The notes beneath the pieces are model-generated. The model was not told the DNA's origin, made no database searches, and was given only the letters and a program-made list of their open reading frames with translations. Positions 1-5,559 of a stretch of 5,843 bases of DNA are shown piece by piece. The DNA is from an uncultured Peptococcaceae bacterium (GTDB lineage: Bacteria; Bacillota; Dehalobacteriia; UBA4068; UBA4997), in assembly GCA_947626615.1 (NCBI GenBank), contig CANQSW010000084.1, positions 1 to 5,843 on the forward strand, in the 5' to 3' direction. The first letter of the stretch is position 1; every line of letters begins with the position of its first letter. The position numbers and the translations under genes were made by a program.

Positions 1-567
1 CGCGCCGGCCATACCGAGGCTGTAAAGCAACAAAACTGGTATCTTGGCCAGACAGAGCCGCAGAAAGAACTCCCGCGGCAACATTCGGGAAATTCCGGCC
101 AGCATACACAGCGCGTCGTCCGGCGCAAACGGCAGCAATATCAGCAGCAGAAACATACGCCGAAACAGCTTGTCGTTATCCAACCAACGCAGGTATTTAT
201 GCCAATGCTCGGCGCTGACGCGGCTGCGGACGAAATCGCGCCCAAAAAAACGCGCCAGCCCGAACGCCAACGTAGACCCGACGATGATACCGATATAATT
301 GATAACAAAGCCGCGCCACGGGCCGAAAATGACGACCACAGCCGTCTGCACGAGGCCGCCGGGGATAAACGGCACCAATATTTGCAGTAAATGCAGAAAT
401 ATCGGCACCAGCGGCGCCCAAAGGCCGGCCCGGTCGACGTAGGCGCGCAGCGTCGCCAGATCGTGGAAGATGCCCAGCCGCCACGCCCACAGGCATAGGC
501 CGGCCAGCACTGCCAGCAGCAGGATAAAAAGCCAGGTCTCCGGCCTGATTTTGCGTTTTATACTCAT
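1..567 (-). CDS. TVP38/TMEM64 family membrane protein (VTT domain), 3' end cut by window edge
   Basis: The 189 visible residues read from the ATG at 567-565 to the window edge with no stop. The protein is an integral membrane protein: residues 12-30 form a hydrophobic N-terminal segment, and further hydrophobic stretches follow at about 50-66, 70-105, 137-158 and 170-186. The family signature is clear: a Pro/Gly-rich re-entrant part (VPFIPGG, 65-71), then FGPWRG (81-86), a Gly-rich helix ending in ARFFGR (105-110), and LLPFAPDDALCMLAGISRM (144-162), the second conserved loop of VTT/DedA-like proteins. Family members are usually about 200-240 residues, so perhaps 15-50 are missing. The start overlaps the recombinase stop by one base (TAATG). 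The nearest purine-rich site (584-588) is about 16 bases upstream, too far for an ordinary RBS, so translation probably depends on coupling. Bacterial members are suspected lipid scramblases or membrane-homeostasis proteins; the function of this one is unknown. Confidence 0.88.
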   Translation of the reverse strand, partial: MSIKRKIRPETWLFILLLAVLAGLCLWAWRLGIFHDLATLRAYVDRAGLWAPLVPIFLHLLQILVPFIPGGLVQTAVVVIFGPWRGFVINYIGIIVGSTLAFGLARFFGRDFVRSRVSAEHWHKYLRWLDNDKLFRRMFLLLILLPFAPDDALCMLAGISRMLPREFFLRLCLAKIPVLLLYSLGMAGA

Positions 568-1592
568 TATTTCGCTTTATGTTCCTCTCGTTCGTTCAGC
601 CGCTGCGACAGCGAATTATTCAAAAATGCTTCACGCAGGCTGGCGTTGGAAACGTGGGTGTATATCTGCGTGGTTTGCAGCGTTTCGTGGCCCAGAGCCT
701 GCTGAATGACCCTGATATCGGTGTTCGCGTTCAGCATATTGGTGGCCGCCGTGTGGCGCAGCTTGTGCGGCGAAAGACGGGCGGCGTCCAGATTGGCCTT
801 GGCGAAGTATTTTTTCACCATGCGTTCGATAGCCCGGTGCGACATACGCTGGCCTTTTTGACTGATGAACAGGGCCTTTTCCTTTGCGTCTCTGGGCTCC
901 GGCCGCTCGGCGATGTAGACGTTATAAGCGTCGATACAAAGATCGGGCAGGTAGATAGTGCGCTGCTTGTTGCCTTTGCCGGTGACGACCAGCTGCAGGC
1001 CCGTCGTATCGCCATCCTGATAAGGCCGGATATCGCCGACGTTGACGCCGACCAGCTCGTCGATACGCAGGCCGCAGCACATAAACAGCGCGATGATCAG
1101 GTAATCCCGCCGGGCGTTTTTATCCAACGACTGCCGAATGGCCTCCAAAAGCTCCACGCAGTCCTCCTCGGTCAAGAAAACCGGCAGCTTGCGCTTGAAA
1201 GCAGGGGATTCGACCATTTCGCAGGGGTTGTCCTCCAGACGGTAGGTCTTATAGCACATATAATCGAAATAAGCGCGCACGGCGGCCAATTTGCGCGCGC
1301 GGGTGGCCGCGGCCAGGCCCTTGTTGCTCATATGATAGAGATAATCGGCGATGTCGATACGGTCGATATTTTGCACGTCGGCGATCGTCAGCTTCAGATA
1401 AGCGTCCTGGATAGCCGCATCGTCTAAATCTTTTGCGGCGTTTTTTTGGAGATAAAACTCAAAAAAGGCGCGCAGATCCAACGAATATTCGTAGGCCGTA
1501 TTGCGCGATTTGTTTTTTATGCCGACCAGATAGCTTAAAAAATCCTGTACGACCGGCGGCGCGGCGACCGGCTGCTTGTGATATTGCGTCAT
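567..1592 (-). CDS. Tyrosine-type site-specific recombinase, XerC/XerD family
   Basis: A 341-residue DNA strand-exchange enzyme. Residues about 13-118 form the N-terminal SAM-like core-binding domain; about 135-325 form the catalytic domain. All six catalytic positions are present: Arg176 (in CCGLRIDEL), Lys206 (TGKGNKQR), His276 and Arg279 (SPHKLRHTAA), His302 (ALGHETL) and the nucleophile Tyr311 (TQIYTHV). At 341 residues it is longer than typical XerC/XerD (about 300), mainly through a short N-terminal extension and a slightly longer catalytic domain, as I recall for Xer-like proteins of Clostridia. The ATG at 1592 was chosen because GGAGG lies 8 bases upstream and a promoter lies just beyond; the open frame continues to an ATG at 1790, but that start has no RBS and its extra 66 residues are not recombinase-like. 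Its role could be chromosome dimer resolution or a dedicated inversion/integration reaction; sequence alone does not separate XerC, XerD or an orphan recombinase. No phage or transposon genes flank it. Confidence 0.93.
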   Translation of the reverse strand: MTQYHKQPVAAPPVVQDFLSYLVGIKNKSRNTAYEYSLDLRAFFEFYLQKNAAKDLDDAAIQDAYLKLTIADVQNIDRIDIADYLYHMSNKGLAAATRARKLAAVRAYFDYMCYKTYRLEDNPCEMVESPAFKRKLPVFLTEEDCVELLEAIRQSLDKNARRDYLIIALFMCCGLRIDELVGVNVGDIRPYQDGDTTGLQLVVTGKGNKQRTIYLPDLCIDAYNVYIAERPEPRDAKEKALFISQKGQRMSHRAIERMVKKYFAKANLDAARLSPHKLRHTAATNMLNANTDIRVIQQALGHETLQTTQIYTHVSNASLREAFLNNSLSQRLNEREEHKAK

Positions 1593-1600
1593 GCGAAAAA

Positions 1601-1605
1601 CCTCC
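1601..1605 (-). promoter_or_regulatory. Ribosome binding site of the recombinase gene
   Basis: GGAGG on the minus strand, 8 bases before the ATG at 1592. It decides the start: the in-frame ATG at 1790 has no comparable site. Confidence 0.85.
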
Positions 1606-1635
1606 GTATATGAAGCGCTGGCTGCGCTTGCCAAC

Positions 1636-1665
1636 AGTATAACAAAAATAGACGGAACATTACAA
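1636..1665 (-). promoter_or_regulatory. Proximal promoter of the recombinase gene
   Basis: On the minus strand, TTGTAA (1665-1660), an 18-base spacer, then TATACT (1641-1636). Transcription would start near 1629, giving a leader of about 37 bases that contains the RBS. It matches sigma-A elements well but not perfectly (4/6 and 5/6). It makes the 341-residue start natural, because a transcript from here could not encode the longer form. Confidence 0.6.
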
Positions 1666-1694
1666 TATTTTCGGCGGAATAAGCAGCAGCAAAA

Positions 1695-1857
1695 CGCCGG
1701 AAAAACGGCGCAAAACTGTTGAACGATATAGCCGAACAATATAATAGAAATTTTGCGAACGCCGCAGCCGTTAAACGGCATTATGGCCAAACAAACGCCA
1801 AAACGCTGTGATAGCGGCGGAGTGCCGCTGGAAATGTTAAAAACGCCGTTTTGCGGC
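1695..1857. repeat. Cluster of short GCCG/CGGC inverted repeats
   Basis: Four small inverted repeats sit in about 160 bases: CGCCG/CGGCG at 1695-1710, GCCG/CGGC at 1767-1779, AGCGGC/GCCGCT at 1813-1829, and GCCG/CGGC at 1845-1857. The motif AACGCCG recurs at 1693, 1758 and 1842, and again in the large palindrome at 1902. Some flanks carry A or T runs, giving weak hairpin-plus-T look-alikes on the minus strand (for example CGGC then GTTTTT reading down from 1848). No single one is a convincing terminator. Confidence 0.4.
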
Positions 1858-1871
1858 TGATTTCGTCTTAT

Positions 1872-1900
1872 ATTATAATACCGCTGCCGGAAAATGTCAA
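1872..1900 (-). promoter_or_regulatory. Distal minus-strand promoter with perfect sigma-A consensus
   Basis: On the minus strand, TTGACA (1900-1895), exactly 17 bases, then TATAAT (1877-1872). Both hexamers match consensus fully. Transcription would start near 1865 and run toward the recombinase gene, leaving about 270 bases before the ATG at 1592. The -35 box abuts (shares one base with) the inverted repeat 1900-1933, so a protein bound there could control it. It could supply a long-leader recombinase mRNA or a separate small RNA. Confidence 0.65.
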
Positions 1901-1933
1901 TAACGCCGCAAAATATTCATTTTGCGGCGTTAT
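1900..1933. repeat. Perfect 14-bp inverted repeat with 6-base centre
   Basis: Left arm ATAACGCCGCAAAA (1900-1913), centre TATTCA (1914-1919), right arm TTTTGCGGCGTTAT (1920-1933). No T run follows on either strand, so it is not an intrinsic terminator. It lies directly upstream of the distal minus promoter and about 50 bases upstream of the plus promoter at 1984. Candidate roles are an operator between divergent units or a dif-like binding site for the nearby tyrosine recombinase. Confidence 0.75.
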
Positions 1934-1983
1934 GTGTGTGGGAAGCTTTTCGCAGGGCCGTCGCCCGCCTATCACGGCGCGGC

Positions 1984-2013
1984 TTGACAGCGGCCGCCCA
2001 AATGGCGTATAAT
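1984..2013 (+). promoter_or_regulatory. Promoter of the kinase-like/MATE operon
   Basis: TTGACA (1984-1989), an 18-base spacer, then TATAAT (2008-2013): both hexamers are perfect. The start of transcription would be near 2020, giving a leader of about 80 bases that includes the hairpin at 2046-2064. Confidence 0.75.
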
Positions 2014-2045
2014 AACGACAGCAAATTATTCCTGCACAAAACGGT

Positions 2046-2076
2046 GCTTGCCGGCTCGGCAGGCGTTTTATTTTTT
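2046..2076 (+). terminator. Terminator-like hairpin in the leader of the kinase-like gene (possible attenuator)
   Basis: GCTTGCCG (2046-2053) pairs with CGGCAGGC (2057-2064), with one G-U pair and a GCT loop. One base later comes TTTTATTTTTT (2066-2076). It lies between the promoter at 1984-2013 and the ATG at 2101, so it would stop some transcripts before the gene. A competing short hairpin GCAC/GTGC (2034-2037 with 2044-2047) overlaps its left arm by two bases. I recognise no riboswitch class here. Confidence 0.5.
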
Positions 2077-2087
2077 GCAGGCTCTCT

Positions 2088-2093
2088 GGAGGT
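2088..2093 (+). promoter_or_regulatory. Ribosome binding site of the kinase-like gene
   Basis: GGAGGT sits 7 bases before the ATG at 2101, which fixes that start. Confidence 0.85.
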
Positions 2094-2100
2094 GGCATAA

Positions 2101-2706
2101 ATGACTCAGGCAAATTATGTGATAACGATAGCGCGCGAATACGGCTCCGGCGGGCGGCTCATCGGCAGAAGGCTGGCCGAAAAGCTGGGTATCGCCTTCT
2201 ATGATAAGGAGATCATCACGCTGGCGGCGGAAAACAGCGGCCTCAGCGAGGATTTCCTCAAGGAGCACGACCAAAACAAGCGCAGAATGAGTTTTCTCTC
2301 CAACGTGTTTATCAACAGCAGATCGCTGCCGCTTTCCGAGCAGGTCTATCTGGCGCAATGCCAGGTGATACGCGAGGTGGCTGCCAAAAGCTCCTGCGTT
2401 ATCGTCGGCCGCTGCGCCGACCATGTGCTGGCTAACGAGCCGCGCTGCATCAAGACGTTTATTCACGCGCCCCTGGAAGAAAAAATTCATCGTATCACTA
2501 AATATTATAATGAGGCGCCTGATGATCCCGCCGCCTATGCTGCCAAGATCGATAAGGAACGCGCGGCGCATTACAATTACTTCACGCTGGGCCATTGGGG
2601 CGACGTCAGAAATTATAATCTGACGGTAGACAGCTCCTGCGGCGTCGACGCGGCGGTCGAAGTCATCAAGTTGTACGCCGAGCGCTTTCTGGCGGAACAC
2701 GAATAA
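2101..2706 (+). CDS. Cytidylate kinase-like family protein
   Basis: A 201-residue cytosolic P-loop protein of the cytidylate-kinase-like group (Pfam Cytidylate_kin_2 type). Visible motifs: the nucleotide-binding start ITIAREYGSGGRLIGRRLAE (9-28) leading into KLGIAFYDKEII (29-39); VIVGRCADHVL (100-110); and DKERAAHYNYFTLGHWGD (151-168) followed by NYNLTVDSS (171-179), the family's C-terminal signature. The P-loop reads YGSGGRLIG, without the Walker A lysine followed by Ser/Thr of true Cmk. As far as I know this is usual for the group, so CMP phosphorylation should not be assumed. Length is typical (about 190-220). It starts after a GGAGGT site and is transcribed from its own consensus promoter with a possible attenuator in the leader. 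The MATE gene begins 29 bases after its stop, so the two form an operon. Substrate and role are unknown. Confidence 0.9.
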   Translation: MTQANYVITIAREYGSGGRLIGRRLAEKLGIAFYDKEIITLAAENSGLSEDFLKEHDQNKRRMSFLSNVFINSRSLPLSEQVYLAQCQVIREVAAKSSCVIVGRCADHVLANEPRCIKTFIHAPLEEKIHRITKYYNEAPDDPAAYAAKIDKERAAHYNYFTLGHWGDVRNYNLTVDSSCGVDAAVEVIKLYAERFLAEHE

Positions 2707-2735
2707 GCCCTTCTGGCGCATTTTTAGAGGTTTTT

Positions 2736-4151
2736 ATGAACGAAAATACCATATCACAGAAAAATACCGCCGTGCAGCCGCCGGAAAATAAAATGGGCGT
2801 GCTGCCGATCAACAAGCTGCTGCTCACCATGTCGATACCGATGATAATCTCCATGCTGGTGCAGGCGCTTTATAATATCGTGGACAGCGTTTGGGTCTCC
2901 TACATCAACCAGGACGCGCTGACGGCCGTGGGCCTGGCCTTCCCGATACAGCAGCTGATGATGTCGGTGGCTATAGGCACGGGCGTTGGCATCAACGCCC
3001 TGCTCTCCAAAAGCCTGGGCGAAAAAAATCAGCAGCTGGTGAACCGCACGGCGGCCAACGGGCTGTTTTTGGAGTTTGTCAGCGCCCTTGCCTTTATGGC
3101 GCTTTCCCTGCTCATCATCAAGCCTTTCTTTATGATACAGAAAACCAGCGATATCATTTTCGATTACGGCACGTCGTATCTCTTCATCTGTATGTTCATC
3201 AGCCTACCAGTTTTCGGCCAGGTGGCGTTTGAGCGCCTGCTGCTTTCCACCGGCAAAACGGTTTTCAGTATGATAACCCAGGCGTTCGGCGCGGTGCTGA
3301 ATATCGTGCTCGATCCCCTGCTTATCTTCGGCGTCGGCCCCTTTCCGGAGCTGGGCATACGCGGCGCAGCTATCGCCACGGTGACGGCGCAGTTTTGCGC
3401 CATGCTGCTGGCGCTTTACTTCAACCTGAGCGTGAATAAGGAGATACAATTCAACACCTTTGCGGGGCAAAAGCCCAGCCTGCTCATCATCAAGCGTATT
3501 TACGCCGTCGGCCTCCCCTCTATCATTATGACCTCCGTCGGTTCGGTAATGACCTTCTGTCTGAACAAGATTCTGTTATCGTTTACGGATACCGCCGTTG
3601 CGGCGTTCAACGTGTACTTCAAGCTGCAGAGCTTCGTGTTTATGCCGGTGTTTGGCTTGAACAACGGCATGGTGCCGATCATCGCCTACAATTACGGCGC
3701 CAGAAAGCCGGACCGCGTTATCAAAACCATCAAATTCAGCATATGCTATGCCGTGAGCATCATGGTGCTGGGCCTTTTGGTGCTGCAGATATTCCCCGTC
3801 CAGCTGCTGGCTATTTTCAACGCTTCGGACGAACTGATCGCAATCGGCGTGCCGATGCTGCGTATCATTTCGCTGCACTTCATCTTCGCCGGCTTCTGCA
3901 TTATTTGCGGCTCGGTGTTCCAGGCGCTGGAAAACAGCTTCCTTAGCATGATTATATCGCTTTGTCGTCAGCTGCTCGTTCTGCTGCCCGCCGCGTTTCT
4001 GCTCTCTTTGACCGGCGTTTTGAATTACGTCTGGTTCGCCTTCCTTATCGCCGAATTATGCTCGCTGGCGCTGACCACGCTGGCGCTCATCAAGGTATAC
4101 CGCAGCAAGATACGGCCGATGTCGCAATCCCCCGCCCCTGCCGCGGCCTGA
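2736..4151 (+). CDS. MATE family efflux transporter
   Basis: A 471-residue polytopic inner-membrane exporter, expected to have 12 helices in two bundles and to swap Na+ or H+ for drugs or metabolites. A polar N-terminus (1-22) precedes helix 1 (about 25-45). Family landmarks: QALYNIVDSVWVS (43-55), AVGLAFPIQQL (64-74), GTGVGINALLSKSLG (81-95), LDPLLIFG (192-199) followed by GIRGAAIATV (207-216) at the end of the first half, and YNYGARKPDRV (318-328) in the second half. The motif set resembles the MepA/DinF-like side of the family rather than classic NorM, but substrate cannot be read from sequence. AGAGG lies 5 bases before the ATG. The gene is probably co-transcribed with the kinase-like gene. 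A short polar tail (about 457-471) ends it. No strong terminator follows: the next promoter begins 30 bases after the stop, so the T-box terminator may also end this transcript. Confidence 0.95.
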   Translation: MNENTISQKNTAVQPPENKMGVLPINKLLLTMSIPMIISMLVQALYNIVDSVWVSYINQDALTAVGLAFPIQQLMMSVAIGTGVGINALLSKSLGEKNQQLVNRTAANGLFLEFVSALAFMALSLLIIKPFFMIQKTSDIIFDYGTSYLFICMFISLPVFGQVAFERLLLSTGKTVFSMITQAFGAVLNIVLDPLLIFGVGPFPELGIRGAAIATVTAQFCAMLLALYFNLSVNKEIQFNTFAGQKPSLLIIKRIYAVGLPSIIMTSVGSVMTFCLNKILLSFTDTAVAAFNVYFKLQSFVFMPVFGLNNGMVPIIAYNYGARKPDRVIKTIKFSICYAVSIMVLGLLVLQIFPVQLLAIFNASDELIAIGVPMLRIISLHFIFAGFCIICGSVFQALENSFLSMIISLCRQLLVLLPAAFLLSLTGVLNYVWFAFLIAELCSLALTTLALIKVYRSKIRPMSQSPAPAAA

Positions 4152-4181
4152 AAATTTTCTGAAAAATTTCAAAATAAATGC

Positions 4182-4210
4182 TTGACAAAAGCGATTTGGC
4201 ATGATTTAAT
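4182..4210 (+). promoter_or_regulatory. Promoter of the T-box-controlled transporter operon
   Basis: TTGACA (4182-4187), a 17-base spacer, then TTTAAT (4205-4210; 5/6 to TATAAT). The predicted start near 4217 falls just before the first paired base of T-box Stem I (4219), which supports both assignments. Confidence 0.8.
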
Positions 4211-4216
4211 AGTATA

Positions 4217-4480
4217 AACCGATGAGACGGAGATAAAACTAATAGCGCGCTCACAGAGAGCCATCGTTGCTGAGAGTATGGCAGTAAGCGGATTAGACAA
4301 ATGGACCGTTGAGGGTCGGAGGAACAGGCTTTCGCCTCAGTATTCCAGAACGGGCGCTCCCGTTACAGGGCAAGGGATTTGTTGGAATCCTGATCGAGCT
4401 GGCCGCCCCTGTTGGCGGCAATTAAGGTGGCACCGCAGGTAATGACCTGTCCTTAAAATTTAAGGACGGGTCTTTTTATA
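4217..4480 (+). promoter_or_regulatory. T-box riboswitch, tryptophan (UGG) specifier
   Basis: A leader RNA that binds uncharged tRNA and then prevents termination. Stem I: CCGA/TCGG (4219-4222 with 4316-4319), a kink-turn (TGAG 4223-4226 opposite TGAGGG 4310-4315), ACGG/CCGT (4227-4230 with 4306-4309), then the specifier loop closed by CTAAT/ATTAG (4239-4243 with 4292-4296). The 3' side of the loop reads ACAAATGGA, giving UGG at 4302-4304 followed by the usual purine. The distal part holds AGAGAG and TGAGAG T-loop motifs. Stem II pairs 4342-4347 with 4383-4388; Stem III is GCCGCC/GGCGGC (4402-4419). Antiterminator: AAGG (4424-4427) pairs CCTT (4451-4454), with the 7-base bulge TGGCACC (4428-4434) and an inner helix 4435-4450. 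The bulge TGGC complements a GCCA acceptor end, fitting the G73 of bacterial tRNA-Trp; Met would need an A73 partner. Confidence 0.93.
4444..4477 (+). terminator. Intrinsic terminator of the T-box riboswitch
   Basis: GACCTGTCCTT (4444-4454) pairs with AAGGACGGGTC (4462-4472), with one G-U pair and an A/T-rich loop, followed by TTTTT (4473-4477). The arm 4445-4454 is shared with the antiterminator, so the two folds exclude each other. With charged tRNA-Trp this hairpin forms and the transporter genes stay off. Confidence 0.93.
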
Positions 4481-4516
4481 TTATCTGAAAAAATTAAAGA
4501 AAAGAGGAAAACGAAA

Positions 4517-5482
4517 ATGAAAAAACTTTTAGCGCTTATTATGACGGTTGCGATGCTGGCAATGCTGGCTGCCTGCGGCGGCGGCGACGACAACTCCGCC
4601 AACACGGCCAGCGAGACCTATAACGTGGGCCTGTTGCAGCTGGTGGAACACCCCTCTCTGGACGAGATCCGCACCGCTATTGAGGACGAACTGGCCGCTA
4701 AGGGCTATGCCGACGTTATCAACATCGATTACGTGAACGGCCAGAACGACGCGACTACGATGAACACCGCCGCGCAGAAATTCGTCTCCGACGGCGACGA
4801 CGCGATCATCGCTATCGCCACCAACGCCGCGCAGAGCGTGGCCGCCGCCACTCAGGATATCCCGATCATCTTTTCCGCGGTGACCGACCCCGTGATCGCC
4901 GAGCTGGTCACCAATATGGACGCTCCCGAGGGCAACGTGACGGGCGTTTCCGATTATATAGACGTGGCCGCTATCTTCGATCTGGCGGCGGAACTGACGC
5001 CGGACGTTAAGACCTTCGGCTTCGTCTACAACATGGGCGAACCTAATTCCGTGTCGGTCATCAGCCAGGCCAAGGCTTATCTGGACGGCAAGGGTATTGC
5101 CTATACGGAAGCTTTTGTGACGAATATCGGCGAAGTTACCACCGCCACCCAGTCGCTTATGGGCAAAGTTGACGCCCTCTTCCTCCCTATCGACAACACC
5201 GTGGCTTCCGCTATGAGCAACGTGGCTGATATTGCTATCGCCAACAATATACCCGTTTATCCGGCGGCTGATTCCATGGTAAACGATGGCGGCCTGGCGA
5301 CGGCTGGCGTAAACTACACCCAGCTGGGCAAGCAGACTGCTGATATGCTTATTCGTATTCTGATCGACGGCGAAACCGTGGCCGAAAACCCGGTGGAAGT
5401 TCTGACCGAATATTCCGTTACCGTGAACCCGGAAACTGCCGCGGCTATCGGCGTTGACGTCAGCGCCTATACCGCCGAATAA
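4517..5482 (+). CDS. trpX: Tryptophan-type ABC transporter substrate-binding lipoprotein (TrpX)
   Basis: A 321-residue exported lipoprotein that captures the solute for an ABC importer. It has a type II signal peptide: MKK, a hydrophobic core (4-18), and lipobox LAAC with Cys20 as the lipidated residue, then a Gly/Asp/Ser/Asn linker (21-33). Residues about 35-320 are the two-lobed ABC_sub_bind (PF04392-type) fold, with family motifs QLVEHPSLDEIR (41-52), IPIIFSAVTDP (115-125), VTGVSD (141-146), YNMGEPNS (171-178), LPIDNTV (223-229) and GVNYTQLGKQTADML (264-278). AGAGG lies 9 bases before the ATG. The fold alone does not name the ligand; the UGG T-box directly upstream makes tryptophan or a close precursor the likely one. 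The permease gene follows after a hairpin-bearing 77-base gap. Family assignment is firm; the symbol rests partly on the riboswitch. Confidence 0.93.
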   Translation: MKKLLALIMTVAMLAMLAACGGGDDNSANTASETYNVGLLQLVEHPSLDEIRTAIEDELAAKGYADVINIDYVNGQNDATTMNTAAQKFVSDGDDAIIAIATNAAQSVAAATQDIPIIFSAVTDPVIAELVTNMDAPEGNVTGVSDYIDVAAIFDLAAELTPDVKTFGFVYNMGEPNSVSVISQAKAYLDGKGIAYTEAFVTNIGEVTTATQSLMGKVDALFLPIDNTVASAMSNVADIAIANNIPVYPAADSMVNDGGLATAGVNYTQLGKQTADMLIRILIDGETVAENPVEVLTEYSVTVNPETAAAIGVDVSAYTAE

Positions 5483-5496
5483 ACCGCAAACAGCCC

Positions 5497-5531
5497 TGCG
5501 GCAGCCACAAAAAGCTGCCGCACCGCTTTTT
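5497..5531 (+). terminator. Intercistronic hairpin between binding-protein and permease genes
   Basis: TGCGGCAGC (5497-5505) pairs perfectly with GCTGCCGCA (5514-5522) around an 8-base A-rich loop. A T5 run (5527-5531) follows only after CCGC, so termination should be partial. Such hairpins after binding-protein genes commonly stabilise or enrich the upstream message so that the binding protein outnumbers the permease. Confidence 0.65.
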
Positions 5532-5559
5532 CGCAGCTTTGGATAAAGGAAGCCTCAAC

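Larger units (their letters stand above)
1593..2100. other. Divergent intergenic region without genes
   Basis: This 508-base stretch separates the leftward recombinase unit from the rightward kinase-like/MATE unit. I see no convincing gene: the short open frames lack ribosome binding sites and family resemblance. The region is locally A+T-rich and holds two minus-strand promoters (1636-1665, 1872-1900), one plus-strand promoter (1984-2013), a perfect 14-6-14 inverted repeat (1900-1933), several short GCCG/CGGC inverted repeats (1695-1857) and a terminator-like hairpin (2046-2076). It works as a two-way control region and may carry a small RNA or a recombination site. Confidence 0.7.

Noticed and set aside
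579..1427. A 282-residue open frame on the plus strand opposite the recombinase
   Set aside because: It is a mirror of a G+C-rich coding strand: no RBS, no recognisable domain, and the minus-strand frame has a complete catalytic set.
1719..1745. Possible plus-strand promoter TTGAAC with TATAAT
   Set aside because: The spacer is only 15 bases and no plus-strand gene follows within reach before the better promoter at 1984.
1593..1790. A 66-residue N-terminal extension of the recombinase from the ATG at 1790
   Set aside because: There is no RBS before 1790, the added residues do not look like a core-binding domain, and a promoter plus GGAGG sits inside this stretch just ahead of the ATG at 1592.
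1851..1879. Possible plus-strand promoter sharing the palindromic TATTATAATA box
   Set aside because: The -35 candidate TTGCGG matches only three bases, and the same box is fully explained by the perfect minus-strand promoter.
1900..1933. Palindrome read as a bidirectional terminator
   Set aside because: Neither strand has a T run after the stem, and no gene ends beside it.
2068..2721. A 217-residue open frame on the minus strand opposite the kinase-like gene
   Set aside because: It is antisense to a clear family member, with no RBS and no family resemblance.
4149..4171. Possible terminator after the MATE gene
   Set aside because: The stem is A/T-rich with a central mismatch, and no T run follows.
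4301..4303. AUG read as the T-box specifier (methionine leader)
   Set aside because: The bulge base C4431 fits a G73 discriminator (tRNA-Trp), UGG is followed by the expected purine before the helix resumes, and the downstream transporter is of the TrpXYZ type.
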